From assembly GCA_900660155.1 (NCBI GenBank), contig CABFPE010000117.1, positions 311,239 to 375,238 on the forward strand: a stretch of 64,000 nt of DNA, given 5' to 3'. The notes below the pieces were generated by a model that ran no database searches, had not been told where the DNA came from, and saw nothing but the letters and a program-made list of their open reading frames with translations. Shown here in pieces: positions 60,259 to 64,000 of the stretch. The stretch comes from Hofstenia miamia (lineage: Eukaryota; Xenacoelomorpha; Acoela; Hofsteniidae). Both the position numbers and the translations under genes were made by a program. Each line of letters starts with the position of its first letter. The first letter of the stretch is position 1.

Positions 60259-61848
60259 TGTGTAGCCACTTTTATATTTGCTTGTAATCCAATATTTTCT
60301 GATGTAAATGACTTTGAAATTAGCTCCATAGTTTGACAATGTGAATTTTCAGTATAAATTCCAATGATATGAAGTTGAAACTTAGTTTAACATATACTTT
60401 ATAACTACTTTTATATTGTAATATATTTTATCATCATAAATCTAATAGTTGCTGATTCATATGGTTTTTAAATTGGAATGTATGCCACTATTTTTAAATT
60501 TGTATTTTTAAATTTGAATTTCTGGAAGCCCGGACACTGTAATTTTTTAACAGAAAATGTTTTTAATCTTAAATGTATTTCGGGCACGGTGTGAACTATA
60601 CTTCGACTTTGTAAATGAATATACGATACAAAACTGCAAATTACAATTGCAGTTTGGGTTATATATAACAAATGAAGTGACTGTAAAACAGTGATGACAG
60701 CAAAAATTTTGGCCTTCTAGTCTCCCAGTATCCATTTTCAATTAAGAAAAGAACGAGAAGAAGAAATTCAAGAAGAACTGAATGCCATGGCATTCGGAGT
60801 CTTCGAGAAGTGATACCAAAGATGTTGAGATTCGAAAAGTTTTTGTATGGTTATATTTTAAAACTAAATAATTTACATAGAAGCATTTTGGGACACCCTG
60901 TGTTTTGGATTATCTTTTTGTAGCTTAAGTGAGTACCATGCATTGCAAGTTATGGAAAAATTACAGAAAAGGTAGCATGTGTTTATAACCAACAATTTTA
61001 AGGAGCTTTTCACTTGGGAGAAAGACACATTTAAAAGCAAAATTGCAGAATTATTTGTTTGCTTTGCGATCGTAAGTCTTGCAGAAATTGGTGGTGGCCT
61101 GCCGTAGTTTATTCATATTCAATGTCCTTCTTGATGTTCTGTAATGTGAATAAACCAAAACATTAGTTCAATCGCTAGTTGTCAAAACCATGACATGTAA
61201 CATTAAGATGAGATTTATTCACAGAATAATCGCATCAAATGCTAAGATTATCTACCTTCTTTTCGCATTTTCTAACAGAGAATGTGCTGATATGGAGCAA
61301 TTCGTCTACGTGTTGGCAAAGTAGCTTTCTTACAAAGAAGTATTTCTAGGCAACGCTTAAGTCCAGGATCTATACCCATTCTATTCTGCAAACCCAAACA
61401 CTTAGTAGTTTACTAGTTTATATTGCAGCTCTGGACTCAAACCAGAAGCTGAGATAAAATACTTTTCAGTTATAAATGATTGCCAAACAATTTCCATATT
61501 TCTGCTACTGTGCATTCGTTTCTTCAAAAGAAAAAACGTTCTTTGCTTCATCAAAATTTGTTTTTAAGCTATCCAGACAATGATAGTTTTGATGATTGCT
61601 GTAACTAGTAACTACTGAGAACAGAAAATAACAAAATTGAAATATTTTGTAGGAATCACCAATCACAACGATAGTACTCGTTAATTCCTTTGCGTGCGAA
61701 TAACTAATTATCATCTCCCTTGACAATCGCCAGGTCGTGAAGCTTTGATTGGAAGGCTTTTATTCAAATAGGCCTGCATCAATACCTCTATCAATAATAT
61801 TTTATTATTTAGAGTACAGTCTCTTAGTTTTACACAACGAGAGCATTT
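60259..61848. other. Unassigned stretch with one transposon end-like motif
   Basis: GGGACACCCTGTGT at about 60889 looks like an isolated Tc1/mariner end (ACAGGGTGTCCC reversed). No partner end was found. No genes recognised. Confidence 0.35.
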
Positions 61849-62254
61849 ATTTTGTTTGTACAATTAGTGGAGTTTTGCTGAAAATTTCCGCATGGGTAGT
61901 AATAGAAATAATCTTTTATTGGCCTGATTAAAACACACAAATGTGTTATCTTGATGTTATCCTGATTTCAGTTTTAGAACATGTTAGATTCGAATGCATC
62001 TCAAATACAATTATCTCGGACGGATGAATCTTACGGCTAACTAAAGACAATTTTATTAAAAAGCTCTGATAATTCTTTATGCACTACTCCATTATTTGAT
62101 GCAATTGGTCTCAAACTTATGTGATCTTATCTTATGTAATTTTTTGCTAGTCCACACATATGACATGCAAGTCCACCATTAGATGTGATTAGATTACAAA
62201 GCAACTGCAAAAGACATTCTTTGTGAGCTTCAAGGAAGCCTTTGTTTATAATTA

Positions 62255-62299
62255 AATGGTGTTGCTATTGGAAATTGCCTTGCACCAACGCTAGCGAAC
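62255..62299 (+). mobile_element. Penelope-like RT motif B fragment (second copy near 63580)
   Basis: Reads NGVAIGNCLAPTLAN, matching motif B of Penelope-like reverse transcriptases (NGVAMGSPLGPTLAN). It occurs again in the duplicated block. About 390 bases of unrelated sequence separate it from the next motif at 62715. Confidence 0.6.
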
Positions 62300-62689
62300 A
62301 ACAACATCAACAACAAAAAGACGGTTAATACAGTAGAAAGTTATAAATAATAAACGATACACAATTACTAGAAAGAACAGGAAGAACATTTAAAATTTAC
62401 AAAGTAAAAGCAGGGTTTATTAAAATTAAAGCGAAGATCAAAATAAGACCACACTAAGAAGTAGAGAGAGGGCTTAAATTGAAAAGAGGATAAGAAAAAG
62501 TCTGAGTGGTGAACATTAATCAGGAAGTTGGCAAAGTAAATAATGCAACTGAAGAAGAACTTGGGAGTCCGTGTTTGAAGAATGTTTGAAGAACATGATG
62601 AAAAATAGATCCATTATTTCCTAAAGAAAAGGTAAAGGCCTTCGGTAGAGGATACAAATCATTATATGTACATATTCGAATGTTGTTAG

Positions 62690-62935
62690 AATAACGAGTA
62701 GTTTGATTATTATAATCGATATGCTGATGATATTTCTGTTATATCAGAACACAATGTTAAAGACATGATTCCTTCACTGAATTTCATAGACTTCCTCAAT
62801 TCAACGTACAATCTAAAAAGAAAATAACAAAAAATTTAACTTCCTTAATATTTGTTTTGAAAGAAATAACAAATTTATTTCATATATTGCAATAAGCCTA
62901 CGGGTACCTACAAAAATGTACCATCAAAGGTTTAT
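62690..62935 (+). mobile_element. Penelope-like RT catalytic motif fragment
   Basis: Reads YNRYADDISVIS, then LNFIDFLNSTYNL, and in shifted frames NFLNICFERNNKFISYI and CNKPTGTYKNV. This is the order of RYVDDIF, LN, FLD and YRKPTGTY in Penelope-like elements. Together with motif B at 62255 it suggests one element split by an insertion or rearrangement. Confidence 0.6.
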
Positions 62936-64000
62936 GGTATTTATAACACGTTTTGTCATGTTGTCGAAGTTTTAGTGTTTTTCAGCACTTGGCTACAAAT
63001 TCATTTCACAGTTAATAAAAAAATTATGCCATGCTAAACTTTAGGCTCACTGTCTACTATTTTGTAAACTCTGATAGTAATTTTATATAAACACAGTGAT
63101 TTGCCATGTTGAATTAATTCGAGAATGTTTAANATTTTGTTTGTACAATTAGTGGAGTTTTGCTGAAAATTTCCGCATGGGTAGTAATAGAAATAATCTT
63201 TTATTGGCCTGATTAAAACACACAAATTTGTTATCTTGATGTTATCCTGATTTCAGTTTTAGAATGAAATCGAACATGTTAGATTCGAATGCATCTCAAA
63301 TACAATTATCTCGGCCGGATGAATCTTACGGCTAACTATAGCACAGAAACTGCTTCCTGTTTAAAACTAAAGACAATTTTATTAAAAAGTTCTGATAATT
63401 CTTTATGCACTACTCCATGATTTGATGCAATTGGTCTCAAACTTATGTGATCTTATCTTATGTAATTTTTTGCTAGTCCACACATATGACATGCAAGTCC
63501 ACCATTAGATGTGATTAGATTACAAAGCAAGCTGCAAAAGACATTCTTTGTGAGCTTCAAGGAAGCCTTTGTTTATAATTAAATGGTGTTGCTATTGGAA
63601 ATTGCCTTGCACCAACGCTAGCGAACAACAACAACCACAAGCAACATCAACAACAAAAAGACGGTTAATACAGTAGAAAGTTATAAATAATAAACGATAC
63701 ACAATTACTAGAAAGAACAGGAAGAACATTTAAAATTTACAAAGTAAAAGCAGGGTTTATTAAAATTAAAGCGAAGATCAAAATAAGACCACACTAAGAA
63801 GTAGAGAGAGGGCTTAAATTGAAAAGAGGATAAGAAAAAGTCTGAGTGGTGAACATTAATCAGGAAGTTGGCAAAGTAAATAATGCAACTGAAGAAGAAC
63901 TTGGGAGTCCGTGTTTGAAGAAAGACAATAGAACATCATGAAAAATAGATCCATTATTTCCTAAAGAAAAGGTAAAGGCCTTCGGTAGAGGATACAAATC

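Larger units (their letters stand above)
61849..64000. repeat. More than 0.8-kb direct duplication joined by a single N
   Basis: Copy 1 (61849-62660) recurs as copy 2 (63134 to the window end), both starting ATTTTGTTTGTACAATTAGT. The single N is at 63133. The copies are nearly identical apart from several short insertions in copy 2, for example after GTTTTAGAA and after GGCTAACTA. As at 7150, this looks like unmerged haplotypes or contig ends. Copy 2 continues beyond the window. Confidence 0.9.

Overview
The window is AT-rich invertebrate animal DNA: large introns, many decayed retrotransposons and DNA transposons, microsatellites and assembly gaps. The host genes are metazoan-type, but the sequence alone does not give a phylum. 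I saw no prokaryotic operons, CRISPR arrays, rRNA, or retrovirus, LTR or Polinton-like element.

Three host genes are supported. (1) A single-exon Rab GTPase lies on the minus strand at 4571-5179. It has all five GTP-binding motifs, but Asn where Rabs carry the conserved Phe of the TIGIDF motif, and a non-standard C-terminus. (2) A three-exon short-chain dehydrogenase of the HSD17B10 (SDR5C1) family lies on the minus strand at 14074-8208. Its catalytic Tyr is Phe. (3) A six-exon SAC1 phosphoinositide phosphatase lies on the plus strand at 29741-41590, 578 residues, with the catalytic CX5RT motif and two C-terminal membrane segments. Exon phases agree throughout in genes 2 and 3. A possible fourth, unrecognised two-exon gene sits antisense inside the last SAC1 intron (36776-36237).

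Layout: 1-4 kb holds degenerate repeats and LINE remnants; 4.6-5.2 kb Rab; 6.4-7.9 kb a duplication joined by a single N; 8.2-14.1 kb the SDR gene, whose large intron contains a LINE with a small inverted-repeat insertion, a 1-kb gap and a foldback element; 14.9-16.6 kb an R4/Dong-like LINE remnant between TAA microsatellites with a tRNA-like 5' end; 16.7-21.8 kb several LINE pieces, including an ORF1 with a PHD finger; 24-29 kb LINE and Tc1/mariner relics; 29.7-41.6 kb SAC1, with a Penelope-like element in intron 4 and a deleted LINE in intron 5; 43-47.3 kb a LINE broken by a Penelope-like fragment, a hAT-type MITE and a Tc1/mariner element; 49-51.4 kb another LINE and a Tc1/mariner element; 53.5-54 kb tandem duplications; 59-60 kb a Tc1 relic; 61.8-64 kb a second duplication across a single N, with Penelope-like reverse-transcriptase pieces.

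The genes do not form a pathway together. No clearly new biological system was found. The most useful leads are the SDR with Phe at the catalytic Tyr position, the divergent Rab, the tRNA-headed LINE, the stacked transposon insertions at 43-47 kb, and three probable false duplications at assembly joins.
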